In this document: in pieces, positions 8,268-16,644 of the stretch
Numbering within the stretch: the stretch's first letter is position 1
Layout: every line of letters begins with the position of its first letter
Assembly: GCF_003050745.1 (NCBI RefSeq)
Contig: NZ_QAOF01000002.1
Span: 62,001-126,000, forward strand
Reading direction: 5' to 3'
DNA length: 64,000 nt
Source of the DNA: Sphingomonas sp. PP-CE-3G-477
Lineage (GTDB): Bacteria > Pseudomonadota > Alphaproteobacteria > Sphingomonadales > Sphingomonadaceae
Notes under the pieces: generated by a model
What the model was told of the DNA's origin: nothing
Databases searched by the model: none
The model's input: only the letters and a program-made list of their open reading frames with translations
Made by a program: the position numbers and the translations under genes

Positions 8268-10589
8268 TTAGTTGCGCAGTGGCTTGCCGGTCTGGAGCAT
8301 ATGCACGACTCGCGCCTGAGTCCGCGGATCCTTGACACTCGCCATGAACGCCGCGCGTTCCAGGTCGAGCATCTGGTCCTCGGTCACCGTGTCGACCAGA
8401 TCCGCCTCACCACCCGTCAGCACTTCCGCAAGACGATCCGCGACGACGAGGTCGTAGTCGGTCGCCATGCCCTTCTTGTGGAAGTCCGCCACCGCCATGT
8501 TCAGCCCTGTACGGCCACTCGCACCCGCCAGACGAAACGTCGGCTTCTCGGGCGGCGTGTAGCCCTCGACCAGCGAAAGCGCCTTGGCCTTCGCATCCGC
8601 CAGCAACCGATCGCGGTTCATCGTGATGCCGTCGTCCTTGCGCAGGATCATCATCTCCTTCGCCTCCGCCGCCGACTTGGCGACCTGTGCGGTGGAAACC
8701 GCCTGGAACACCTTGGTCAACACCGGCATCGGCCCGTTCGGCAGCGTGCGCGACTTGGTCCAGCGGTCGAGCATCTCGCCATTGCCGCCCCAGCCGGGAA
8801 CGAGGCCGACGCCGCACTCGACAAGACCTGCATAGGTCTCGGCGTGCGCCTGCACCGCGTCCGAATGGAGCAGGATCTCGCATCCACCACCCAGCGCCAG
8901 CCCGGCCGGTGCGCTGACGACCGGGAAAGGCGCGTATTTGAGCGCTTTGTACGCCTGCTGCCCACCCGCGACGCTGGCCTCGACCATGTCCCAAAGGCCC
9001 GCGCCGACCGCGAACATCGCTGCGCCGAGGTTCGCACCCGCCGAGAAGTTCGACGCCTCGTTATACACCACCAGCGCCTTGAAGCGCTCGCGCACGACCG
9101 GGATAGTTTCGTTGATGAGCGCCACGACCTGATCGTCGAGCGCGTTCATCTTGGTGTGGAACTCGAGCGCCGCGACGCCGTCGCCGACGTCCCAGAGCGA
9201 CGCCGACAGGTTTGTGAGGATCGGCTGCGAGCGGAGCTTGATGTCCTCCAGCAGTTCGACGCCGTCAGCGCGCGGCACGTCGGCATACGCGCCGCCAGCC
9301 GTGAGATACTGACGCTGGCCGTTCTCCACGCGGTAGAACGAACGATCGCCCGCGGTCGTCAGGATCGCAGGAACGTCGCGACCTTCCTCGGCAAGGCGCG
9401 CGGCGAGCACGCCGGGACCCATCCGGTCGATCAACTCGAACGGCCCGTATTTCCAATTGTAGCCGAGCTTCATCGCGTCATCGATCGCGACGATATCGTC
9501 CGCCGCCTCGCCGACGAGCATCGCCGCGTACGACAGCACGCTGCCGAGGATCGTCCAGGCATAGGTGCCAATCTTGCCCGGCTCCGCGATCAGCGCCGCG
9601 AGGTCCTTGCCGGTCTTGCCCGGCAACTCCGCGGGCTTGGCTTCAGCACGGTACTCGCCGGTCGCGAGGTCGAGAGACAGCTTGGTGCGCGTCGCCTTGT
9701 CGAAGCGATAGAACCCACCCTTGCCCTTGCGGCCGGTGAAGCCTTCCGCGATCATCTTGTCGACCAGCGGCAGCGGACGGACCGTATCGAAATACGGATC
9801 GCCGGCCGGCAGCGTGGACGACAGGCTCTTCGACAGCAACGGCATCAGATCGACGCCGACGAGATCGACGAGCCCGAAGATACCCGTCTTCGGCACGCCC
9901 ATCGGACGGCCACCGATCTGATCGGCTTCCTCGACGGTCAGCCCCTGATCCATCGCCGCGTTGATCGCGATCGCCAGCCAGTAGGTGCCGATGCGGTTGG
10001 CGATGAAGCCCGGCGTGTCCTTCGCGCGGACGATGCGCTTGCCCATGAAACGGTCGACGAAATCCTCGACCTTCTCCGCGACCGCGACGTCGGTTGCCAC
10101 GCCGCGGACGATCTCGACCAGCCGCATGTAGCGCGGCGGGTTGAAGAAGTGCGTGATGAGGAAGTCGGCCTTGAACTGATCCGAACGCCCCTCGACGAGA
10201 TTGGCGAGCGGGATCGTCGAGGTGTTCGACGAGACCGCCGTGCCGGGACGCTTCAACGCCTCGAGCTTGGCGTAAAGCGCCTGCTTGATGTCGAGCCGTT
10301 CGACGATCGCCTCGACGATCCAGTCGCACTCGGCGACCCGACCCAGATGATCGTCGATGTTGCCCGTCTCGACCAGCTTGGCCGCGCGCTTCGACATGAA
10401 GGGGGCGGGGTCGGTCTTGAGCATCTTGGCGACCGCGCCCTTCGCCACTGCGTCGCGATCATCACCCTCGCGGGGGACGATGTCGAGCAGCAGCACCGGG
10501 ATCCCGGCATTGGCGATCTGCGCGGCGATGCCCGCACCCATCACGCCCGCGCCGATGACGCAGACCTTTTTCACAGCGTCGACCATCAT
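8268..10589 (-). CDS. FadN-type 3-hydroxyacyl-CoA dehydrogenase/enoyl-CoA hydratase
   Basis: A 773-residue bifunctional beta-oxidation enzyme. The N-terminal half is a 3-hydroxyacyl-CoA dehydrogenase with the NAD motif GAGVMGAG (13-20) and the catalytic segment THFFNPP (His147). Its C-terminal dehydrogenase domains run to about 430. A crotonase domain (about 460-680) carries both expected glutamates, in ALGGGCEI and GLVECGVGLVPGWGG. The dehydrogenase-first order is that of Bacillus FadN rather than E. coli FadB. The ATG at 10589 overlaps the thiolase stop (ATGA), so the two are coupled. The frame extends further upstream, but that part is thiolase in another frame. Confidence 0.94.
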   Translation of the reverse strand: MMVDAVKKVCVIGAGVMGAGIAAQIANAGIPVLLLDIVPREGDDRDAVAKGAVAKMLKTDPAPFMSKRAAKLVETGNIDDHLGRVAECDWIVEAIVERLDIKQALYAKLEALKRPGTAVSSNTSTIPLANLVEGRSDQFKADFLITHFFNPPRYMRLVEIVRGVATDVAVAEKVEDFVDRFMGKRIVRAKDTPGFIANRIGTYWLAIAINAAMDQGLTVEEADQIGGRPMGVPKTGIFGLVDLVGVDLMPLLSKSLSSTLPAGDPYFDTVRPLPLVDKMIAEGFTGRKGKGGFYRFDKATRTKLSLDLATGEYRAEAKPAELPGKTGKDLAALIAEPGKIGTYAWTILGSVLSYAAMLVGEAADDIVAIDDAMKLGYNWKYGPFELIDRMGPGVLAARLAEEGRDVPAILTTAGDRSFYRVENGQRQYLTAGGAYADVPRADGVELLEDIKLRSQPILTNLSASLWDVGDGVAALEFHTKMNALDDQVVALINETIPVVRERFKALVVYNEASNFSAGANLGAAMFAVGAGLWDMVEASVAGGQQAYKALKYAPFPVVSAPAGLALGGGCEILLHSDAVQAHAETYAGLVECGVGLVPGWGGNGEMLDRWTKSRTLPNGPMPVLTKVFQAVSTAQVAKSAAEAKEMMILRKDDGITMNRDRLLADAKAKALSLVEGYTPPEKPTFRLAGASGRTGLNMAVADFHKKGMATDYDLVVADRLAEVLTGGEADLVDTVTEDQMLDLERAAFMASVKDPRTQARVVHMLQTGKPLRN

Positions 10590-11722
10590 GCGCGCTCCAG
10601 CACCGTAGCGATGCCCTGACCGCCGCCGATGCACTGGGTCGCCAGCGCATAGCGGCCGCCCTCGCGCGCCAGCAGCGACGCCGCCTTGCCGACGATCCGC
10701 GCGCCGGTCGCGCCTAGCGGATGACCGATCGCGATCGCGCCGCCATCGAGGTTGATAGTCTCGTCCTTCAGCCCGAGGTCGCGAATGCAGGCGATCGCCT
10801 GGCTCGCGAACGCCTCGTTGATCTCGACCACGTCGAGGTCGGCAACGGTGATCCCGGCACGCTCCAACGCCTTCTTCGACGCACCGATCGGGCCGAGCCC
10901 CATCGTCTCGGGCGCGCAACCCGACACGCCGATCGACTTGATCCGCGCGAGGATCGTCAGGCCGTGCTTCTTCGCGAATTCCTCGGAAGTCACCAGCACC
11001 GCGGACGCGCCATCCGTCAGCGGCGACGACGTGCCGGCGGTCACCGAACCGTCCGCGCTGAACGCAGGCTTCAGGCCGGCGAGCGCTTCGGTGGTCGTGC
11101 CGGCGCGGATCGTGCCGTCCTGGCTGACCGGGCCCGCCTTGGTCTGGATCGTCACGATCTCGTCGGACAAGCGGCCATCGGCGCGCGCCGCGGCGGCTTT
11201 GTCCTGGCTCTTCACCGCGAAGGCGTCCTGCTCGGCGCGGGTGATCTGATACTGCCGCGCGACGTTCTCTGCGGTTTCGCCCATGCCCATGTACGCGCCA
11301 GCGCTCTTCTTCGCGAGCTCGGGGTTGGGGAGGGGGTTGTAGCCGCCCATCGGCACGCGGCTCATCGATTCGAGCCCCGCGCAGATGAACGCCTCGCCCG
11401 CGCCGACCGCGATCTGGCCGTAAGCGATATGGATCGCGCTCATCGACGAGCCGCAGAACCGGTTGACCGTCATGCCGCCGACCGAGATCGGCAGGTCGGC
11501 GATCTGCGCGATCAGCTTGGCGACGTTAAGGCCCTGCTCGCCCTCTGGGAAGGCGCAACCGAGGATGATGTCCTCGATCTCGGCCGGATCCACGCCGGTC
11601 TTGTCGAGCAACCCGCGAATCGTCTGCGCGGCGAGATCGTCCGGACGGACGCGCGCGAGCTCGCCCTTGCCGGCGAGGTGGAACGGCGAACGGGCGTACC
11701 CGGCGATGACGACGTTGGTCAC
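10586..11722 (-). CDS. Acetyl-CoA acyltransferase (beta-ketothiolase)
   Basis: A 378-residue thiolase that releases acetyl-CoA from 3-ketoacyl-CoA, the last step of the beta-oxidation spiral. The nucleophile Cys90 (VNRFCGSSMSA), His334 (AIGHPLGATGAR) and Cys364 (QCIGGGQG) are all in place. The start is a GTG (11722-11720) behind GAGG. It is first in the operon with the FadN-type enzyme and divergent from an acyl-CoA ligase gene, so activation and breakdown genes share a promoter region. Confidence 0.94.
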   Translation of the reverse strand: MTNVVIAGYARSPFHLAGKGELARVRPDDLAAQTIRGLLDKTGVDPAEIEDIILGCAFPEGEQGLNVAKLIAQIADLPISVGGMTVNRFCGSSMSAIHIAYGQIAVGAGEAFICAGLESMSRVPMGGYNPLPNPELAKKSAGAYMGMGETAENVARQYQITRAEQDAFAVKSQDKAAAARADGRLSDEIVTIQTKAGPVSQDGTIRAGTTTEALAGLKPAFSADGSVTAGTSSPLTDGASAVLVTSEEFAKKHGLTILARIKSIGVSGCAPETMGLGPIGASKKALERAGITVADLDVVEINEAFASQAIACIRDLGLKDETINLDGGAIAIGHPLGATGARIVGKAASLLAREGGRYALATQCIGGGQGIATVLERA

Positions 11723-11791
11723 GATGATCCTCTCATATTGCGGTCGACCCGGTTAACGCTTGCGGGTTACCCTTAAGGTGCGATACCTCCC

Positions 11792-11809
11792 CTTTACGTC
11801 AAGGTGAAG
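11792..11809. promoter_or_regulatory. Candidate MerR-type operator in the thiolase/ligase divergent region
   Basis: CTTTAC (11792-11797) and GTGAAG (11804-11809) form an imperfect inverted repeat with a 6-base centre. It resembles the CTTTACGT-type sites bound by MerR regulators of acyl-CoA catabolism such as LiuR. A MerR gene ends the downstream operon. It could serve both directions. The match is partial. Confidence 0.3.
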
Positions 11810-11853
11810 CGGCCGACAATATGGCTTACGCACACCATGTTATGGAGAGCGAG

Positions 11854-13539
11854 ATGCAGGACACTTCCGTGGGCAAGGCGATCGGCGTACCGTTGCTGGG
11901 CGAGCCGCGGCTGCTGGGCGACATGCTCGACCTTTCGGTGCGTCGGTTCGGGTCGCGCAACGTGCTCGATTTCATGGGTCGGACGCTGACCTATGCCGAG
12001 CTCGGCGAGCAGGTCGACCGGGCAGCGCGGGGGCTCCAGGACATGGGCGTCGTGAAGGGCACGCGCGTCGCGCTCTGCCTACCGAACACGCCCTATTATC
12101 CGATCCTGTTCTTCGCGATCCTCAAGGCCGGCGGCGTCGTCGTCAACGTCAACCCGCTCTACGTCGAGCGCGAGCTGGCGCATTTGCTCGAGGATTCGGG
12201 CGCGACGATCATCGCGACCTGCGACATCGCCGAGATCCACGCGCGCGTGCTGAAGGTCGCGGGGCAGATGGGCGTGAAGCACGTCATCACCTGCCCGATC
12301 GCCGGCGCGTTGCCGACGCTGAAGTCGATTGCCTACCGGATCTTCAAGCGCGCCGAGATTGGCCATGCGCCGAGCGATGCGCGCCATTCCACGTTCGACG
12401 CACTGCTCAAGGCGAAGGGGGCGCCGTCCCCCGTTACCGTTTCCCCGGACGAGGTCGCGGTGCTGCAATATACCGGCGGGACGACCGGCGAGCCCAAGGC
12501 GGCGATGCTCAGCCACGCCAACCTCGTCGCGAACGCCGACGCGATGGTGGTGTTCGTCGGCGGCGAGCAACCGAACCAGGACCGCGTGCTCGGCGCGCTG
12601 CCGCTGTTCCACGTCTTCGCGCTGACCACCGTGCTGACCTACTCGATCCGCACCGGTGCGGAGATGATACTGCTGCCGCGCTTCGAACTGCAGCAACTAC
12701 TCAAGACGATCGACCGCACCAAGCCGAGCTATTTCCCCGCAGTGCCGACGATCTATGCGGCGATCACCACGGCTGCCGAGACGCAGAAGATCGACCTCTC
12801 CTCGATCCACGCCTGCATCTCGGGCGGCGCACCGCTGCCAGCGGAGGTGCGGATCGCGTTCGAGGCAGCGACCGGCGCCAAATTGTGCGAAGGGTATGGC
12901 CTGTCGGAAGCCTCGCCGATCATCACCTGCAACCCGATCGATGGCCTCAACAAGCCAGGCTCCGCGGGGCTGCCCTTTCCCGGCACGACGATCGAGATCC
13001 GCGACCGTGAGGATCCGACCCGGTTGCTGCCCGTCGGCGAAAATGGCGAGATCTGCGCACGCGGGCCCCAGATCACGCAGGGCTATTGGCACAAGCCCGC
13101 CGCCACCGCCGAGCTGTTCGCGGACGGCGCGCTGCGCACGGGCGACGTAGGCCACCTCGACGCGGACGGCTATCTGTTCATCGTCGACCGGATCAAGGAT
13201 TTGATCCTCGCCGGCGGCTACAACGTCTATCCGCGCGTGATCGAGGAGGCGCTGTACGAACACCCCGCGGTGCTCGAAGCGGTGGTGATCGGCGTACCCG
13301 ACAAATATCGCGGCCAGGCTCCCAAGGCGTTCGTCGTGCTGGCCGAAGGTTTGGTCGCTACCCCGCTAGAACTGCGCGATTTTCTGCGCGACAAGATCAG
13401 CAAGATCGAGCTTCCCCGCGAAGTCGAAATCCGCGACACTCTTCCCAAGACGTTGATCGGCAAGCTATCCAAAAAGGAACTTGTCGCCGAAGAGAACGCG
13501 AAAGCGGCGGCGTCGGAGGCGAGGGGAGTGGACGCGTGA
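11854..13539 (+). CDS. Long-chain acyl-CoA synthetase (AMP-binding)
   Basis: An adenylate-forming ligase of about 561 residues that activates fatty acids with ATP and CoA. Motifs in order are the P-loop YTGGTTGEPKAAM, GYGLSEASPI, TGDVGHLDADGY, the hinge DRIKDLILAGGYNVYP and a C-terminal Lys near GKLSKKEL. I chose the ATG at 11854 because GGAG sits 6 bases before it. In-frame ATGs at 11821 and 11842 would add 11 or 4 residues. It is divergent from the thiolase operon and overlaps the MerR gene (GTGA). Confidence 0.93.
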   Translation: MQDTSVGKAIGVPLLGEPRLLGDMLDLSVRRFGSRNVLDFMGRTLTYAELGEQVDRAARGLQDMGVVKGTRVALCLPNTPYYPILFFAILKAGGVVVNVNPLYVERELAHLLEDSGATIIATCDIAEIHARVLKVAGQMGVKHVITCPIAGALPTLKSIAYRIFKRAEIGHAPSDARHSTFDALLKAKGAPSPVTVSPDEVAVLQYTGGTTGEPKAAMLSHANLVANADAMVVFVGGEQPNQDRVLGALPLFHVFALTTVLTYSIRTGAEMILLPRFELQQLLKTIDRTKPSYFPAVPTIYAAITTAAETQKIDLSSIHACISGGAPLPAEVRIAFEAATGAKLCEGYGLSEASPIITCNPIDGLNKPGSAGLPFPGTTIEIRDREDPTRLLPVGENGEICARGPQITQGYWHKPAATAELFADGALRTGDVGHLDADGYLFIVDRIKDLILAGGYNVYPRVIEEALYEHPAVLEAVVIGVPDKYRGQAPKAFVVLAEGLVATPLELRDFLRDKISKIELPREVEIRDTLPKTLIGKLSKKELVAEENAKAAASEARGVDA

Positions 13540-13928
13540 ACGACCGACAGGACGATCTTACCGGTATACAAGAGGTCTCGCGCATGCTCGGCGTGAGCGC
13601 GCGGACGCTCCGCTTCTACGAGGACAAGGGCCTGATCGAGCCCTGCCGGATCGGCACGACGCGGGTCTACACGCGGCGCGAAGTGGCCCGGATGCAGCTG
13701 ATCCTGCGCGGCAAACGCCTCGGTTTCACGCTACGCGACATCGAGGAGTTCCTCGACCTCTACGACGCCGACCCGCAGCATGTGGAGCAGATGCGCGCGC
13801 TGGCCGAACGCTGCCGCCAGCGGATCGACCTGCTCGACGCGCAACGCGAGGCGATCGTCCAGACGCGCGACGAGCTGGAGAAGATCGAGCAGGAGGCTCT
13901 CGCGCGGATTCCGAACGGGTCGATCTGA
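13536..13928 (+). CDS. MerR-family regulator of acyl-CoA metabolism
   Basis: A 130-residue MerR protein starting at a GTG that overlaps the ligase stop, behind GGGGAG. The N-terminal DNA-binding domain (about 8-75) shows GIQEVSRMLGVSARTLRFYE, then the wing GTTRVYTRREVARM. A C-terminal coiled coil (about 85-125) provides dimerisation. There is no cysteine pattern of metal-sensing MerRs; it looks like the LiuR-like group that controls fatty-acid or branched-chain acyl-CoA genes. Being co-transcribed with the ligase, it probably controls the local beta-oxidation genes. Confidence 0.88.
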   Translation: MNDRQDDLTGIQEVSRMLGVSARTLRFYEDKGLIEPCRIGTTRVYTRREVARMQLILRGKRLGFTLRDIEEFLDLYDADPQHVEQMRALAERCRQRIDLLDAQREAIVQTRDELEKIEQEALARIPNGSI

Positions 13929-13988
13929 CACCTGAGGTTGCTCGTGAGAAATGAGCGCCAACCAATTGAAAACGATACCGCCCGGGGG

Positions 13989-14103
13989 CACCACCCCGGC
14001 GAAGGCCGGGGCCTAATTGGCAAGGTCGAGGTAACGACGCGCAGCGCCAATCCGTGACGTCTCCCAATTGGACCCCGTCCTCCCCCCGGCGGGGGGAGGA
14101 CCG
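13989..14103. repeat. Palindromic repeat, CACCACCCCGGCGAAGG family, with terminator-like hairpin
   Basis: The left arm 13991-14020 (CACCCCGGC...CCTAATTGG) pairs partly with 14064-14076 (CCAATTGGACCCC). The right end has been replaced by a strong hairpin, GTCCTCCCCCC with GGGGGGAGGAC (14078-14102). The element shares its arm and central AAGGTCG/GTAACG stretch with the one at 45104-45211. It lies between the convergent MerR and PhoX genes and probably stops transcription from both sides. Confidence 0.6.
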
Positions 14104-14120
14104 CAAGTCCGCTGTGAAGC

Positions 14121-16595
14121 TTAAAGCCCCACCACACCCCCGTCGGTCTTCGTGATCACGATCGTCGAGGACCGCGGCCGCGACGGCGTCGTCACCGCGC
14201 CCGCCTGGTTGGCTGGCCAGCTGCTGGTGATGTTGGTCGGCCCGCCATTCTCGCCCGGATGCTGGATGTTGACGAACAGCGACCGGCCGTCCGGCGTCGT
14301 GTGGATACCGGTGATCTCGCACTCCTTCGGCCCGACCAGGAAGCGGCGCAGTGCCGTCCCCGGTGCCTTGCCGACCCGCGTCGTTACCGAGCCGGTTGCC
14401 GCACCGATCGTGTTGGTCACCGTCCGCGTGCCCCCATCGTTGACGATCCCCGGTACCGACGCGAGCAGCATGCAGTTGGTGACGTCGGTGTACGCGCCGT
14501 CATCCGTCTCGATCCACATCACCGGTGCGATCGTCCCCGACGCATTGCTCGGCAGACCGAACCACAGGCCGTCCGGCGACGAGAAGTCGTTGGTCGCATC
14601 GAGGCCCGACAGGTTGATGTTGGTCGCATCGAGATCGCTACCCGCACCGAACGCATAGATGTCCCAGGCGAATGTCAGCGCCTCGGACGTATCGCCGGTC
14701 TCGCGCAGGCGGATGATGTGCCCGTTGGCGTTACCCGTGGTCTGCCCGCCGGTGGTCTTCGGATCGACATAGGCGCGGGGGTTCGGCGCGTCGGCGGTAG
14801 CGACCGTCCGCGACGAGTTGTTGGTGAGCGTGCAATACATCTCGCCGGTCGCCGGGTTCACTGCCGTCCACTCCGGACGATCCATCCGCGTCGCACCCAG
14901 CGCATCGGCGGCCAGACGCGTGTTGATCAGCACATCGACCTGGCTCGAAAACGGATAGGCTGCGTTCGCCGAGGTCAGCGGGCCGACATTGTAGATCAGT
15001 GGGAGCCACTGGCCGCTGCCATCCGCTGCGAGTTTCGCCACGTAAAGCGTTCCGGCATCGAGATACTTGTCACCGATCGCGAGACGGTTCGCGGCCGTCG
15101 CATCCGCAGCCGACCACGGCGTGGCCGACACGAACTTGTAGATATACTCGTTCTGCGCGTCGTCGCCCATGTAGAAGGCCGGCTTCACGCCCGCGATCGT
15201 CCGGCCGATCTCGCAGCCTTCATGGTTCATGCGGCCAAGTGCGGTCCGCTTGCGCGGCGTCGAGGCTGCGTCGAACGGATCGATCTCGACAACCCAGCCG
15301 TACTGGAAGATCTCGTTGCGGAAATCGCCCGTGCCGTCGGCAGGCGCGCTGGCCTGTGCGGTGATGTTCCAGCGCGAATAGATCGTGCTGGTCGTGTCGG
15401 CTGGCGTGACCGTCGACCACCCATAGTTACCGCCGGTGTTGCTCTCGCCCTTGCCGTAACGGGTGAGTGAAGTGTTCGCCTTCACGCCGACGGGGCCGGA
15501 GGCCGCACGTCGTGCCGCGTCGCCGACCTCGCGGCGGAAATAGCCGACCCAGTTCTCTTCATTCGTCAGGTACGTGTGCCAAGGCATTGTACCATTTGCA
15601 CAATTGTTGATCGTGCCGCGGCCCGTGGTGGCGTCCGGCGAGTAGCGCGTCTTGAGGCTGTCGGCCCCGCGCACCGGGCCCGAGAAGCTCATCGGCGTCA
15701 GCGGTGTGACGCGACGGTTGAAGGACGAGGCGGGCGCGTAGCTCCAGGCGGCGGCGCGGTTGACCTCGATGACCGAAACGCCGTGGCACTCCATCTCCTT
15801 CAGCGCCTCGGCCTCGGGACGGATGCCGCCGGTGGTGGTCGGGCCGTTCGCATGCAGATAGGCCTGGGTGATGTTCTCATGGTTGAGCACGAGCAGGCCG
15901 CGCGTGTTGCCGTTCGAATCCGGCGTTCCGGTGGCGGACATGCCGAAATAGCTCATGCCGTCATGATGATCGCCCGCGCGCTTCGAGAAGGTCGCGTCGG
16001 TGCCGTCATTGGCATAGGCGCCGACGCCGCTGCCGATCGGATCGCCGAGCCGGTACAGCACCGTCACCGCGTAACCCGCAGGTACGGCAACGACATCCGC
16101 AAGGCTCTTCGCAACGGCCGTGAAGCCGAGCGAGGCCGCGCCGACGGTCACGCTGGTGGTCGCGCTGACCGAACCGCTGGCCGATACCGCCGTAAACTGG
16201 AAGCTGAGCACGGTCCCGGCAGCAGCACCCGGTACGACGAAAGTCGCGGTGGCGGTCGAGGCACCGGCTAGCGTGACGGCGGGACCAGCGGTCTGCGTCC
16301 AGGTCACGCTGTCGACTTGGCCGATCGCTGCGCCGGTCAGCGTCGCGACGCGGCCCGCGGTCGAGCTGCCGCCGGCGGTCGCCGTCACCGTGACGGGGCT
16401 CGAGCCGTTGCCGTCATTGTCGTCGTCGCAGCCGGTCAGCAACATACCGCCGAACACTGCCGCGGCGGTTGCGGACATGCCGCCCATCAAGGTCTGGCGA
16501 CGCGAATAGCGCGACTCGATCAGGTCGTTGAAGTGCGGGTTGGCGGTCGGGTTGGTATCGATATCGCCGTCGGTATAGATGGTCTCGAACGTCAT
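14121..16595 (-). CDS. phoX: PhoX-family alkaline phosphatase, predicted Tat lipoprotein
   Basis: An 824-residue protein of the PhoX (DUF839) family, calcium/iron-dependent phosphatases that free phosphate from organic esters outside the cytoplasm. Twin arginines at 32-33 (YSRRQTLMGG) head an export signal that ends in a lipobox LLTGC with Cys56, followed by DDDNDG. Residues about 65-150 form an Ig-like beta domain, inserted before the PhoX beta-propeller (from about 155; GDHHDGMSYFG, GLLVLNHENI). The ATG at 16595 follows a GGGGGGA site. It lies 49 bases downstream of the TonB receptor, so they are likely co-transcribed. Confidence 0.92.
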   Translation of the reverse strand: MTFETIYTDGDIDTNPTANPHFNDLIESRYSRRQTLMGGMSATAAAVFGGMLLTGCDDDNDGNGSSPVTVTATAGGSSTAGRVATLTGAAIGQVDSVTWTQTAGPAVTLAGASTATATFVVPGAAAGTVLSFQFTAVSASGSVSATTSVTVGAASLGFTAVAKSLADVVAVPAGYAVTVLYRLGDPIGSGVGAYANDGTDATFSKRAGDHHDGMSYFGMSATGTPDSNGNTRGLLVLNHENITQAYLHANGPTTTGGIRPEAEALKEMECHGVSVIEVNRAAAWSYAPASSFNRRVTPLTPMSFSGPVRGADSLKTRYSPDATTGRGTINNCANGTMPWHTYLTNEENWVGYFRREVGDAARRAASGPVGVKANTSLTRYGKGESNTGGNYGWSTVTPADTTSTIYSRWNITAQASAPADGTGDFRNEIFQYGWVVEIDPFDAASTPRKRTALGRMNHEGCEIGRTIAGVKPAFYMGDDAQNEYIYKFVSATPWSAADATAANRLAIGDKYLDAGTLYVAKLAADGSGQWLPLIYNVGPLTSANAAYPFSSQVDVLINTRLAADALGATRMDRPEWTAVNPATGEMYCTLTNNSSRTVATADAPNPRAYVDPKTTGGQTTGNANGHIIRLRETGDTSEALTFAWDIYAFGAGSDLDATNINLSGLDATNDFSSPDGLWFGLPSNASGTIAPVMWIETDDGAYTDVTNCMLLASVPGIVNDGGTRTVTNTIGAATGSVTTRVGKAPGTALRRFLVGPKECEITGIHTTPDGRSLFVNIQHPGENGGPTNITSSWPANQAGAVTTPSRPRSSTIVITKTDGGVVGL

Positions 16596-16644
16596 GCTTG
16601 GTCCCCCCGGGGATGGTTGCGCGGTGTGTAACGATGCGTGAGAG

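Noticed and set aside
8301..10619. Very long forward frame (over 700 codons) opposite the beta-oxidation gene
   Set aside because: It mirrors the FadN-type gene on the other strand; composition is arginine-rich with no fold signature. The same applies to long frames opposite the TonB receptors at 24619 and 33184.
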